This document shows positions 37,323 through 47,300 of a stretch of DNA of 64,000 nt, piece by piece. This DNA is from Pseudomonas lijiangensis (lineage in GTDB: Bacteria; Pseudomonadota; Gammaproteobacteria; Pseudomonadales; Pseudomonadaceae). How positions within the stretch are numbered: position 1 is the first letter of the stretch; each line of letters begins with the position of its first letter. The position numbers and the translations under genes are program-made. The notes beneath the pieces were generated by a model, which saw only the letters and a program-made list of their open reading frames with translations, was not told the DNA's origin and made no database searches. The stretch is taken from the NCBI RefSeq assembly GCF_018968705.1, contig NZ_CP076668.1, forward strand, positions 1,736,001 to 1,800,000, written 5' to 3'.

Positions 37323-38636
37323 TCAGCGCTCATGCACCAATTGCCCGGCTGCCCAGGTCTGCTGCACCGTGCGGTCATCGCCTAATGTCATCAGCACAAA
37401 CAGAATCTCTGCAATGTCCCTGGCCTGCTTGAGCCGATAGGCCAGCAGCGGCGTGGCGTTGTAATCCAGCACCAGAAAATCCGCTTCATTGCCGGGCTTC
37501 AGGCTGCCGATCCGGTCATCCAGGCGCAGCGCCCGTGCGCCGCCCAATGTCGCCAGGTACAGCGATTTGAAAGGGCTGAGCCTCGCGCCCTGCATCTGCA
37601 TGACCTTGTAGGCTTCGTTCAGGGTTTGCAGGATCGAGAAGCTGGTGCCGCCGCCCACATCCGTGCCCAGCCCGACATTGATGCCGTGTTTTTCAGCCTT
37701 CGGCAGATTGAACAGGCCGCTGCCCAGAAACAGGTTGGAAGTCGGGCAGAAGGCGATGGCCGAGCCGGTTTCTGCCAGTCGTGCGCATTGTTCGTCACAG
37801 AGGTGCACGCCATGGGCGAATACCGAGCGCTCGCCCAGCAACTGGAAGTGGTCGTACACATCCAGGTAGTTTTTGCGCTCCGGGAACAGGGCCTTGACCC
37901 ATTCGATTTCCTGGAGGTTTTCGCTGATATGCGTCTGCATGTACAGGTCGGGGTATTCGCTCAGCAGCTTGCCAGCCAGGGTCAGTTGCTCCGGTGTGCT
38001 GGTGGGCGCGAAGCGTGGGGTCACGGCGTAGCTCAAGCGGCCTTCACCATGCCAGCGCTCGATCAGCGCTTTGCTGTCCGCATAGCCGGATTCGGCAGTG
38101 TCCACCAGATAGTCCGGGGCATTGCGGTCCATCATCACCTTGCCGGCGATCATGCGAAGGTTCAGTTGCCGGGCGGCGCTGAACAGCGCTTCCACCGACT
38201 CCTTGTGCACGCTGCCGAATACCAGCGCTGTGGTGGTGCCGTTGCGCAGCAGTTCCTTGAGGAAGATATCGGCCACTTCAGCCGCATGGGCCGGGTCGGC
38301 GAACTGGCGCTCGCAAGGGAAGGTGTACGTATCGAGCCAGTCCAGCAACTGCTCGCCATAGGAGCCGATCATGCCGGTCTGTGGCAGGTGAATATGGGTG
38401 TCGATAAAGCCCGGGGTAATCAGCGCGTCCTGATACTCGATCAGTTCCACATCGCTGCCCAGGCTATCCAGCAGATCGGCGGCATGGCCCACGGCTTTGA
38501 TTTTGCCGTCTTCGACCAGTATCAGGCCGTCGGCGAAATACTCATAGGACGCCTCGACCGCCACCTGGGCGGGGTCGGCAATGCTGTGCACGATACTGGC
38601 GCGATAGGCTTTCTTGTTGCTTGAAACGAGGGTCAT
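37323..38636 (-). CDS. guaD: Guanine deaminase
   Basis: 437 residues of the amidohydrolase fold. Metal ligands appear in PGFIDTHIHLPQ, in QTHISEN and in the catalytic GLGTDVGGGTSFSIL (Asp). CPTSNLFLGSGLFNL is shared with guanine deaminases. It converts guanine to xanthine. I place the start at ATG 38636; ATG 38642 would add two residues. It begins 7 bases after xdhC ends, completing an xdhA-xdhB-xdhC-guaD operon that funnels guanine to urate. Confidence 0.93.
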   Translation of the reverse strand: MTLVSSNKKAYRASIVHSIADPAQVAVEASYEYFADGLILVEDGKIKAVGHAADLLDSLGSDVELIEYQDALITPGFIDTHIHLPQTGMIGSYGEQLLDWLDTYTFPCERQFADPAHAAEVADIFLKELLRNGTTTALVFGSVHKESVEALFSAARQLNLRMIAGKVMMDRNAPDYLVDTAESGYADSKALIERWHGEGRLSYAVTPRFAPTSTPEQLTLAGKLLSEYPDLYMQTHISENLQEIEWVKALFPERKNYLDVYDHFQLLGERSVFAHGVHLCDEQCARLAETGSAIAFCPTSNLFLGSGLFNLPKAEKHGINVGLGTDVGGGTSFSILQTLNEAYKVMQMQGARLSPFKSLYLATLGGARALRLDDRIGSLKPGNEADFLVLDYNATPLLAYRLKQARDIAEILFVLMTLGDDRTVQQTWAAGQLVHER

Positions 38637-38643
38637 GGGCATC

Positions 38644-39483
38644 TCATTGCGACTGGCTGCGGCGTGAGGCCGGCAGCAGTTTGGCGACAGGTTCGGCGCT
38701 GGCGCCATGTTGGCCAAAGCTGGCGTTGTAGGTGGCGATCACTTCGGCGGCGATGGAGATGGCAATCTCCACCGGCAGTTTGCCTTTGACTTGCGCCAGG
38801 CCCATGGGGCAGCGCATGCGTTGCAGCAAGGCGGGTTCAAAGCCGCGCTCTTTCAGGCGATGCTCGAACTTGACGCGTTTGGTCCGGGAGCCGATCAGCC
38901 CGAAGTAACCGAAGTCGCCACGCTTGAGAATGGCGGCTGTCAGTTCCAGATCCAGTTGATGGTTGTGGGTCATGACGATGCAGTAGCTGCCTTTGGGCAG
39001 TTGCGCGACCTCATCCACGGGCTCGTCGCTGACGATTTTCAGCACGCCTTCAGGCAGGTTTGTGGGGAATTCCTGTTCCCGAGAGTCGATCCAGCGCACC
39101 CGGCAGGGCAGGCTGGCCAGCAGCGGCACCAGCGCCCGGCCCACATGCCCGGCACCGAACACGGCAATCTGCGCCTGTGGCTGGCCCATGGGCTCGAACA
39201 GCAGCACATTGACCCCGCCGCAGCACTGGCCAAGGCTGGCGCCGAGGTTGAAGCGCTCCAGGCGCGTCTGCTGAGAGCCGCTGGCGAGCATCTCCCGGGC
39301 GATTTCCATGGCCTTGTATTCCAGATGCCCGCCGCCGATGGTGTCGTGGATAGCCTGTGCCGTGACCACCATCTTGGAGCCGGCATTGCGAGGCGTCGAG
39401 CCCAGCTCTTCGATGATGGTGACCAGAATGCCCGGCTCACCTTGGGCCTGTAGCCTGGCCAGGGCGCTGATCCAGTCGTTCAT
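38644..39483 (-). CDS. xdhC: Xanthine dehydrogenase accessory protein XdhC
   Basis: 279 residues. GSTPRNAGSKMVV and IGGGHLEYKAMEIARE are in the N-terminal XdhC/CoxI domain; CCGGVNVLLFEP is the conserved cysteine motif; IAVFGAGHVGRALVPLLASL is a Rossmann nucleotide-binding strand, and GLIGSRTKR follows. It sulfurates and inserts the molybdenum cofactor into XdhB. A family C repeat lies between it and xdhB. Confidence 0.94.
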   Translation of the reverse strand: MNDWISALARLQAQGEPGILVTIIEELGSTPRNAGSKMVVTAQAIHDTIGGGHLEYKAMEIAREMLASGSQQTRLERFNLGASLGQCCGGVNVLLFEPMGQPQAQIAVFGAGHVGRALVPLLASLPCRVRWIDSREQEFPTNLPEGVLKIVSDEPVDEVAQLPKGSYCIVMTHNHQLDLELTAAILKRGDFGYFGLIGSRTKRVKFEHRLKERGFEPALLQRMRCPMGLAQVKGKLPVEIAISIAAEVIATYNASFGQHGASAEPVAKLLPASRRSQSQ

Positions 39484-39521
39484 GTGTGCCTCTGAATTAA
39501 AGGGCTCTATGGGGGTGCCCT

Positions 39522-39574
39522 GTGGGAGCGAATTTATTCGCGAAAGCTCAATTCGCGAATGAATTCGCTCCCAC
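39522..39574. repeat. Palindromic repeat pair, family C, in the xdhB-xdhC gap
   Basis: Arms GTGGGAGCGAATTTATTCGC... (39522-39544) and its inverse (39552-39574) seven bases apart, inside the operon. Confidence 0.88.
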
Positions 39575-39585
39575 GGATCGTCAGT

Positions 39586-41943
39586 TCATCTGTGCAAACG
39601 CCGCATCTGTTCGCATCCCCACAACACCCGCTCCGGCGTCGCCGGTGCATCGATGTCGGGCTGATGCCGATAATCTCCCAGGCTCGCCACGGCATCCTTG
39701 ATCGCGCACCACGCGGCAATCCCCAGCATGAAGGGCGGTTCGCCCACGGCCTTGGAATGGAACACGGTGTCTTCCGGGTTCTTGCGGTTCTCCACCAGTG
39801 TGACCCGCAAATCCAGTGGCAGATCCGCCACCGCCGGGATCTTGTAGGACGCCGGGCCGCTGGTCATCAGTTTGCCCTTGTCGTTCCACACCAGTTCTTC
39901 GGTGGTCAGCCAGCCCGCGCCCTGCACATAACCGCCTTCGACCTGACCGATATCGATGGCCGGGTTCAGGGATGCGCCCACGTCATGCAGGATGTCGGTG
40001 CGCAGCATTTTGTATTCGCCGGTCAGGGTGTCGACGATCACCTCCGCGCAGGCGGCGCCAAAGGCGAAATAGTAAAAAGGCCGACCCCGGGCCTGAGTGC
40101 GGTCATAGAAAATCTTCGGCGTCTTGTAATAGCCCGTGCTGGACAGCGACACCTGGCCCATCCACGCCTGTTGCGCCAGTTCAGCGAAAGACAGCACCTG
40201 CTCGCCGATACGCACATGGCCATTGCCAAACTGCACCTCGGCCTCGCTCACCTGATACTTCTGCGCCGCAAATTCCACCAGCCGCTGCTTGAGGATTTCA
40301 GCAGCGTTCTGCGCGGCCTTGCCGTTCAGGTCCGTGCCGCTGGAGGCGGCTGTCGGTGAAGTGTTCGGCACCTTGTCGGTGTTGGTCGCGGTGATCTGGA
40401 TGCGTTCGATATCCACCTGGAACACCTCGGCCACGACCTGAGCCACCTTGACGTTCAGGCCTTGCCCCATTTCCGTGCCGCCGTGGTTCAGGTGGATGCT
40501 GCCGTCGGTGTAGATGTGGATCAGCGCACCGGCCTGATTGAGAAAGCTGGCGGTAAAGGAAATTCCGAACTTGACCGGCGTCAGCGCCAGGCCTTTTTTC
40601 AGGATCGGGCTGCTGGCGTTGAAAGCCTTGATGGCTTCGCGACGCTCGGCGTACTGGCTGCTCTGCTCCAGGTCGGCCGTCATTTCCTGAAGCAGGTTAT
40701 GCTCGACGGTCTGGTAGTAATGGGTGACGTTGCGCTCGGTCTTGCCGTAGTAATTGGCCTTGCGCACCGCCAGCGGGTCCAGGCCCAGATGGCGGGCGAT
40801 GCGGTCCATCACTTCCTCGATGGCCACCATGCCTTGGGGGCCGCCAAAACCGCGATAGGCGGTGTTGGACGCGGTGTTGGTCTTGCAGCGATGGCCGTTG
40901 ATGGTGGCATCGCCCAGGTAATAGGCATTGTCGGCATGGAACATGGCCCGATCGACAATCGAGGCCGACAGATCCGGCGAATAACCGCAGTTGCCCGCGA
41001 GTTCCAGTTCGATGCCCTGCAAGCGTCCGCTCTCGTCAAACCCCACGTCGTATTCGATATAGAAGGGGTGGCGCTTGCCGGTCATCAGCATGTCTTCGAC
41101 CCGTGGCAGTCGCATCTTGGTCGGTTGCCCGGTGAGGTGGGCAATCACTGCGCACAGGCACGCCGGGCTGGCGGCCTGGGTTTCCTTGCCGCCAAAACCG
41201 CCGCCCATCCGCCGCATGTCGACCACGACGCGGTTCATCGAAACGCCCAGCACCTCGGCCACCAGTTTCTGGATTTCCGTGGGGTTCTGGGTCGAGCAAT
41301 AAACGATCATGCCGCCATCTTCGGTGGGCATCACCGACGACACCTGAGTCTCCAGGTAGAAATGCTCCTGCCCACCGATATGCAGGCTGCCCTGCAAACG
41401 ATGGGTGGCGCCTTTCAGGGCGCTGGCCGAATCGCCACGCTTGTGGGTATGGCTGTCCACCACGAAATGCTTCTGGCGCAAGGCCTGAACCACATCCAGC
41501 ACCGGCTCCAGGTCTTCATATTCGATGACCGCCGCCATGGCGGCCTTGCGTGCGGTGTCCAGATCCCGTGCGGCTACGGCCAGGACCGGCTGGCCGACGA
41601 ACTCGACCTTGTCGATGGCCAGCAACGGGTCGCCGGGCAACAGCGGGCCAATGTCCTTCAGGCCGGGAATGTCTTCGTGGGTGATGACAATCCGCACCCC
41701 GTCGAAAGCCAGGCAGGGCGCGGTGTCGACGCTGACGATCCGCGCATGGGCGCGGTCCGAGAGGCGTGCATACACATGCAGTTGATTGGGGAATTCCAGG
41801 CGGTCATCGATGTAGATCGCCTCGCCGCTGACATGCTTGTCGGCGCTGTCATGCTTGACGCTGCGGCCTACGCCGGTGGTCAGGCCCTGCTGGAACAGCG
41901 CGACCCGTTCGGCTTGGGTCATGAGCGGGGGAAGGTTAGACAT
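39586..41943 (-). CDS. xdhB: Xanthine dehydrogenase molybdenum subunit
   Basis: 785 residues. MRRMGGGFGGKE is the molybdopterin-contact loop, TAYRGFGGPQGM carries the substrate-orienting Arg-Gly-Phe, and the catalytic Glu is in SKAVGEPPFML near the C-terminus. It oxidises hypoxanthine and xanthine to urate together with XdhA. ATG 41943 overlaps the xdhA stop by eight bases (a TTG at 41949 is also in frame), so the two subunits are coupled. Confidence 0.95.
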   Translation of the reverse strand: MSNLPPLMTQAERVALFQQGLTTGVGRSVKHDSADKHVSGEAIYIDDRLEFPNQLHVYARLSDRAHARIVSVDTAPCLAFDGVRIVITHEDIPGLKDIGPLLPGDPLLAIDKVEFVGQPVLAVAARDLDTARKAAMAAVIEYEDLEPVLDVVQALRQKHFVVDSHTHKRGDSASALKGATHRLQGSLHIGGQEHFYLETQVSSVMPTEDGGMIVYCSTQNPTEIQKLVAEVLGVSMNRVVVDMRRMGGGFGGKETQAASPACLCAVIAHLTGQPTKMRLPRVEDMLMTGKRHPFYIEYDVGFDESGRLQGIELELAGNCGYSPDLSASIVDRAMFHADNAYYLGDATINGHRCKTNTASNTAYRGFGGPQGMVAIEEVMDRIARHLGLDPLAVRKANYYGKTERNVTHYYQTVEHNLLQEMTADLEQSSQYAERREAIKAFNASSPILKKGLALTPVKFGISFTASFLNQAGALIHIYTDGSIHLNHGGTEMGQGLNVKVAQVVAEVFQVDIERIQITATNTDKVPNTSPTAASSGTDLNGKAAQNAAEILKQRLVEFAAQKYQVSEAEVQFGNGHVRIGEQVLSFAELAQQAWMGQVSLSSTGYYKTPKIFYDRTQARGRPFYYFAFGAACAEVIVDTLTGEYKMLRTDILHDVGASLNPAIDIGQVEGGYVQGAGWLTTEELVWNDKGKLMTSGPASYKIPAVADLPLDLRVTLVENRKNPEDTVFHSKAVGEPPFMLGIAAWCAIKDAVASLGDYRHQPDIDAPATPERVLWGCEQMRRLHR

Positions 41944-43390
41944 AGTCAATCACCCGCGTCACAAGTGTGGGTGTCTGCAGCTCGATAAAGTATTTGCGCA
42001 GCAGGTTCTGCGCACTGAGCAGGCGATATTCCTTGCTGGCGCGAAAGTCCGACAGCGGTGTGAAGTCTTCGGCCAGCGCGGCGCAGGCCAGTTCGACAGA
42101 AGCCGATGTCCAGGGCTGACCGATCAAGGCGTGCTCGCAGGCCGTTGCGCGTTTGGGAATGGCTGCCATGCCACCGAATGCAATGCGCGCATCGACAACC
42201 CGGTCGTCTTCGATATGCAGGCAAAACGCCGCGCAGACGGCGGAGATATCGTCATCCAGCCGCTTGGACACCTTGTAGGCACGAAACACATGGCCCGCCC
42301 TGGCGGTCGGCACGATGATCTTCTCGATGAACTCGCTTTCCTGACGCGCCGTCACCCGGTAATCGATGAAGTAATCCTCCAGCGCCAGGGTGCGCCGGGT
42401 TTGGCCCTTGCGCAGCACGATCTGTGCGCCCAGTGCGATCAGCAGCGGCGGGGCGTCGCCAATGGGCGAGGCATTGCCGATATTGCCGCCCAGCGTGCCC
42501 TGATTGCGGATCTGCAACGAGGCGAAGCGTTGCAGCAGCTCGCCGAAGTCCGGGTACTCGGCCTTGAGGGCTGCATGGCAGTCGGTCAGCGAGGTGGCAG
42601 CACCGATTTCCAGTCGATCATCGAAACGCTCGATACGCTTCATCTCGGTGATATGGCCCACATGAATCATCACCGGCAACGGCTTGTGCATCTGAGTGAC
42701 TTCCAGCGCCAGATCGGTCCCGCCAGCCAGCAATCTGGCCTGAGGATGAGCGCTGTAAAGATCGGCCAGATCGGCCACGGTCAGCGGCACCAGCGAGCGC
42801 TTGTTGCCATCGTTGAGTTCGCCGGTTGTCTTGGGGGCGATGCTGCGCAGGCGGGCGATGGTCTGGGCCTGACGCTGATCGAACTGGTCAGGCTGAGGCT
42901 GGCCGCACGCCTGCGCGGCAGCGTCCAGAATCGGGCGATAACCGGTGCAGCGGCAGAGGTTGCCTGCCAGCGCTTCGTGGGTCTGGTGGGCGTCGGCTTG
43001 CGTGCTGTTCTTCTGCAAGGCAAACAGCGACATCACAAAGCCCGGTGTACAGAAACCACATTGCGAGCCGTGGCAATCGACCATTGCCTTCTGCACGCTG
43101 TGCAGTTGGCCCTGATGCTTGAGGTCTTCGACGCTGATCAATTGCTTGCCATGCAGCGAGGCCACGAAAGTCAGGCAGGCGTTGAGGCTGCGATAACGCA
43201 ATTGCTCAGTGCCATGGCTGTCGGTTTCCAGCTCGCTGAGCACAACGGTACAAGCACCGCAGTCACCGCTGGCGCAGCCTTCCTTGGTGCCTGTCCTGTG
43301 CAGGTGTCCGCGCAGGTAATCGAGCACGGTGAGGTTCGGGTCCAGGGAGTGCTCGGTTTTGAGCTCCTGGTTCAAAAGGAACTGGATCAC
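41936..43390 (-). CDS. xdhA: Xanthine dehydrogenase iron-sulfur/FAD subunit
   Basis: 484 residues. The two [2Fe-2S] centres are GCASGDCGACTVV (plant-type ferredoxin) and CGFCTPG with AGNLCRCTGYRP (C-terminal centre). The FAD domain has LLAGGTDLALEV and NQGTLGGNIGNASPIGDAPP. It passes electrons from the molybdenum site to NAD+. First gene of the xdhABC-guaD operon, facing the GntR gene. Confidence 0.95.
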   Translation of the reverse strand: MIQFLLNQELKTEHSLDPNLTVLDYLRGHLHRTGTKEGCASGDCGACTVVLSELETDSHGTEQLRYRSLNACLTFVASLHGKQLISVEDLKHQGQLHSVQKAMVDCHGSQCGFCTPGFVMSLFALQKNSTQADAHQTHEALAGNLCRCTGYRPILDAAAQACGQPQPDQFDQRQAQTIARLRSIAPKTTGELNDGNKRSLVPLTVADLADLYSAHPQARLLAGGTDLALEVTQMHKPLPVMIHVGHITEMKRIERFDDRLEIGAATSLTDCHAALKAEYPDFGELLQRFASLQIRNQGTLGGNIGNASPIGDAPPLLIALGAQIVLRKGQTRRTLALEDYFIDYRVTARQESEFIEKIIVPTARAGHVFRAYKVSKRLDDDISAVCAAFCLHIEDDRVVDARIAFGGMAAIPKRATACEHALIGQPWTSASVELACAALAEDFTPLSDFRASKEYRLLSAQNLLRKYFIELQTPTLVTRVIDYV

Positions 43391-43466
43391 GGCACTGCAC
43401 CCTCGATTTCTTGTAATCGGATATGTCGATGAATTTATCAGCTTTGCTTATCGGGTCAATTTTTTT

Positions 43467-43482
43467 CTGACTATTGAGTCAG
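43467..43482. promoter_or_regulatory. Inverted repeat between xdhA and the GntR regulator
   Basis: CTGACT-ATTG-AGTCAG is a perfect 6-bp inverted repeat. With flanks TTTT/GGAAA it extends to about 10 bp with one mismatch, in AT-rich DNA between two divergent genes. Likely operator of the neighbouring GntR protein for xdh control; distinct from the YTGTRTACAA sites at the uraH locus. Confidence 0.5.
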
Positions 43483-43664
43483 GAAATTGCTTTTTCACTG
43501 GCCCGGACCTGTGGAATGCAGGCCTTGTTGTATAAGCCTGTTGCTGGTTATTACGGTCGTCTGCTTAATTCGTGCCAGTTTCATGACTATGGCCCTGCGC
43601 CATGCCCAAATGTTGCGATACACTCCCTCTCTTAATAATCAGAACTGCTTCTGAAAGGAAAGAC

Positions 43665-44324
43665 ATGACGTTCAAGGCATCGGACAGCCTCGCCGAGCAA
43701 GTCGCTCAGCATCTTGCCGAGCGGATCATCCGTGGTGAGCTGAAACCTGGAGAACGAATCCAGGAGCAAAAGGTTACGCAAGCGTTGAGTGTCAGTCGCG
43801 GGACCGTTCGCGAAGCGCTATTGATTCTGGAACGCAGACACCTGGTAGTGATCCTGCCGCGTCGTGGTGCGCAAGTGACCGTGATGGACGCCCACAACGT
43901 CGTCGGCCTGTGCTCGATGATGGCCGAGCTCTACATCCTGCTGGCCACCGCCGTTGCCGAACGCTGGCAGCGCGAGTCGGACCTGACCCCCTTCGTACAG
44001 ATCCAGCAACGCCTCAAGGCCAGTTGCGAGCGCGAGGATGTCACGGTCTTCGTCGAGGAAAGCTTCAACGTCATGCGCTCGGCCTATCCGTTTGCCGACA
44101 ACCCGTATCTGCAGGAAACCGTCGAAAATCTGCAACCTTCCATGAGTCGCAGTTATTATCTGGCCCTCGAGCAGCGCCAGGCCGAACTGGGCGATTACCT
44201 GTTGCTGTTTTCGCAACTGCTCGAAGCCGTTGTAGCCCGTGATCTGCCAAGGATTCGCGAGGTCCTGACCCAATATTGCCAACGCAGCTGCAGGCTGGTG
44301 CTGGCCGCTCTGTCCACAGGCTGA
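43665..44324 (+). CDS. GntR-family regulator, likely of the xdh operon
   Basis: 219 residues. Winged HTH IIRGELKPGERIQEQKV and LSVSRGTVREALLILERRHLVVILPRRGAQV, then a helical FCD-type effector domain. The start is ATG 43665 behind AAAGGAAA; the open frame above it has no ribosome site. It is divergent from xdhA with the 43467 inverted repeat between them. Its stop lies four bases before the smc start, so smc may be transcribed from this promoter as well as its own. Confidence 0.88.
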   Translation: MTFKASDSLAEQVAQHLAERIIRGELKPGERIQEQKVTQALSVSRGTVREALLILERRHLVVILPRRGAQVTVMDAHNVVGLCSMMAELYILLATAVAERWQRESDLTPFVQIQQRLKASCEREDVTVFVEESFNVMRSAYPFADNPYLQETVENLQPSMSRSYYLALEQRQAELGDYLLLFSQLLEAVVARDLPRIREVLTQYCQRSCRLVLAALSTG

Positions 44325-44328
44325 AAAC

Positions 44329-47300
44329 ATGCGTCTGAAGTGCATCAAGCTGGCGGGGTTCAAATCCTTCGTCGACCCCACCACGGTGAACTTCCCCAGT
44401 AACATGGCGGCCGTTGTCGGGCCCAACGGTTGTGGCAAGTCCAACATCATCGACGCCGTGCGCTGGGTGATGGGCGAAAGCTCGGCCAAGAACCTGCGCG
44501 GCGAGTCGATGACCGACGTCATCTTCAACGGCTCCACCAGCCGCAAGCCTGTCAGCCAGGCGAGCATCGAGCTGGTGTTCGACAACTCCGACGGCACGCT
44601 GGTGGGCGAGTACGCCAGCTACGCGGAAATCTCCATTCGCCGCAAAGTCACCCGCGACAGCCAGAACACCTATTACCTCAACGGCGCCAAATGCCGTCGA
44701 CGCGACATCACCGACATTTTTCTGGGCACCGGCCTCGGGCCGCGCAGCTACTCGATCATCGAACAGGGCATGATCTCCAAGCTGATCGAAGCCAAGCCCG
44801 AAGACCTGCGCAACTTCATCGAAGAAGCGGCCGGCATCTCCAAATACAAGGAGCGCCGCCGTGAGACTGAAAACCGTATCCGCCGCACCCACGAAAACCT
44901 CGCGCGCCTGACCGACTTGCGCGAAGAGCTTGAGCGCCAGCTCGAACGCCTGCACCGTCAGGCCCAGGCTGCCGAGAAGTATCAGGAATACAAGACCGAA
45001 GAGCGTCAGCTCAAGGCCCAACTGTCTGCCTTGCGCTGGCAGGCCCTGAACGAGCAGGTCGGCCAGCGCGAGGCGGTGATCGGCAATCAGGAAATCGGCT
45101 TTGAAGCATTGGTGGCCGACCAGCGCAGCGCCGATGCCAGCATTGAGCGCCTGCGTGACGGGCACCACGACCTGTCCGAGCGTTTCAATCTGGTGCAAGG
45201 GCGTTTCTATTCCGTGGGCGGCGACATCGCCCGGGTCGAGCAGAGCATCCAGCACGGCCAGCAACGCCTGCGCCAGTTGCAGGACGACCTGCGCGAAGCC
45301 GAGCGCGCCCGCCAGGAAACCGAATCGCACCTGGGCCACGACACCACCTTGCTGGCGACCCTGAACGAAGAGCTGGAAATGCTCGAACCGGAACAGGAAA
45401 TGACCAGCGCCGCCGCCGAAGAGTCGGCCATCGCCCTGGAAGACGCCGAAGCCACCATGCAGGGCTGGCAGGAAAAGTGGGACGCCTTCAACCAGCAATC
45501 GGCCGAACCGCAGCGTCAGGCTCAGGTGCAGCAGTCGCGCATTCAGCAACTGGAACAAACCATCGAGCGGCTGGCAGAGCGTCAGCGTCGCCTCAACGAA
45601 GAGCGTCAGTTGCTGGCGGCTGACCCGGAAGACGCGGCCATTCTAGAGTTGAGCGAAGACCTGGCCACCCGGGAAATGACCCTCGACGACTTGCACCTGA
45701 ACGAAGGGCAAGTAATCGAGCAACTGGAACAACTGCGCGATCAATTGCAACAGGCCAATCAGGCGCAACAGCAGGCCCAAGGCGAGCTGCAACGCTTGAA
45801 CGGTCGCCTGGCTTCGCTTGAGGCTTTGCAACAGGCAGCGCTGGACCCGGACACCGGCACTGCCGAGTGGCTGCGCGACCAGCAACTGGCCGAGCGCCCA
45901 CGACTGGCCGAAGGCCTGAATGTCGAAGCAGGTTGGGAGCTGGCGGTGGAAACCGTGCTGGGTGCCGACCTGCAAGCGGTGCTGGTGGATGATTTCGACG
46001 GGCTCGACCTGGCCGGTTTCCAGCAAGGCGACCTGCGCCTGCTGAGCCCGAGTGCCGACACGAATCGCCTGCCGGGCAGCTTGCTGGACAAGGTCGAGAG
46101 CCCGGTGGACCTGTCGGCCTGGCTGGGGCAGGTCATGCCGGTGCAAACCCTCGACGAAGCCCTGGCGCGACGTGGGCAGTTGAGCGCCGGGCAAAGTTTT
46201 ATCAGCCGCGACGGTTACTGGGTTGGTCGGCATTTCTTGCGCGTGCGCCGTGCCAGCGAAGCCCAGAGCGGCGTTCTGGCCCGTGGCCAGGAATTGCAAC
46301 GCCTGGGGCTGGAGCGTGACGAACTCGAAGCGGCGCTGGCAGCCCGTGAAGAACAATTGCTGTCCCTGCGCGAGCAACAGACGCAACAGGAAGAAAACCG
46401 CGAGCAACTGCGCCGTCGCCTGCAGGACGAAACCCGTCAGCAGGGCGAACTCAAGGCCCAGCTGTCGGCAGCCAAGGCCAAGGTCGAGCAGTTGACCCTG
46501 CGCCGTACCCGGCTGGACGAAGAACTGACCGAAGTGGGCGAACAGCGCGCCATGGAGCATGAACACCTGGGCGAGTCCCGGGTGCAATTGCAGGACGCCC
46601 TGGACGCCATGGCTCAGGACACCGAGCAGCGCGAGATCCTGCAAGCCCAGCGCGACAGCCTGCGCGAGCGCCTGGACCGGGTGCGTCAGGAAGCCCGCCA
46701 GCACAAGGACCGCAGCCATCAACTGGCGGTGCGCCTGGGGTCGATCAAGGCTCAGCACGACTCCACGCGCCAGGCCCTTGAACGCCTGAAAATGCAGTCC
46801 GAGCGCCTGTCCGAAAAAAGCGAACAACTGGGCCTCAACCTGGAAGAAGGGCAGGCGCCGCTGGAAGAGCTGCGCCTCAAGCTCGAAGAATTGCTGGAAA
46901 AACGCATGGTCGTCGACGACGAAATGCGTATCGCCAAAATCGCCCTGGAAGACGCCGACCGCGAACTGCGCGACGCCGAGAAGCGCCGCACCCAGGCCGA
47001 ACAGCAGTCGCAACTGCTGCGCGGCCAACTGGAACAGCAGCGCCTGGAATGGCAATCCCTGACCGTGCGGCGCAAGACCTTGCAGGACCAACTGCACGAA
47101 GACGGCTATGACCTTCACGGCGTCCTGGCCACCTTGAGCCCCGAAGCCAGCGAAGCGAGTGCCGAGCAGCAACTTGAAGGCATTGCGGCGCGGATTCAGC
47201 GCCTGGGCGCCATCAACCTCGCGGCCATCGACGAATACCAGCAACAGTCCGAGCGCAAACGTTACCTCGACGCCCAGAACGCCGATCTGGTGGAAGCACT

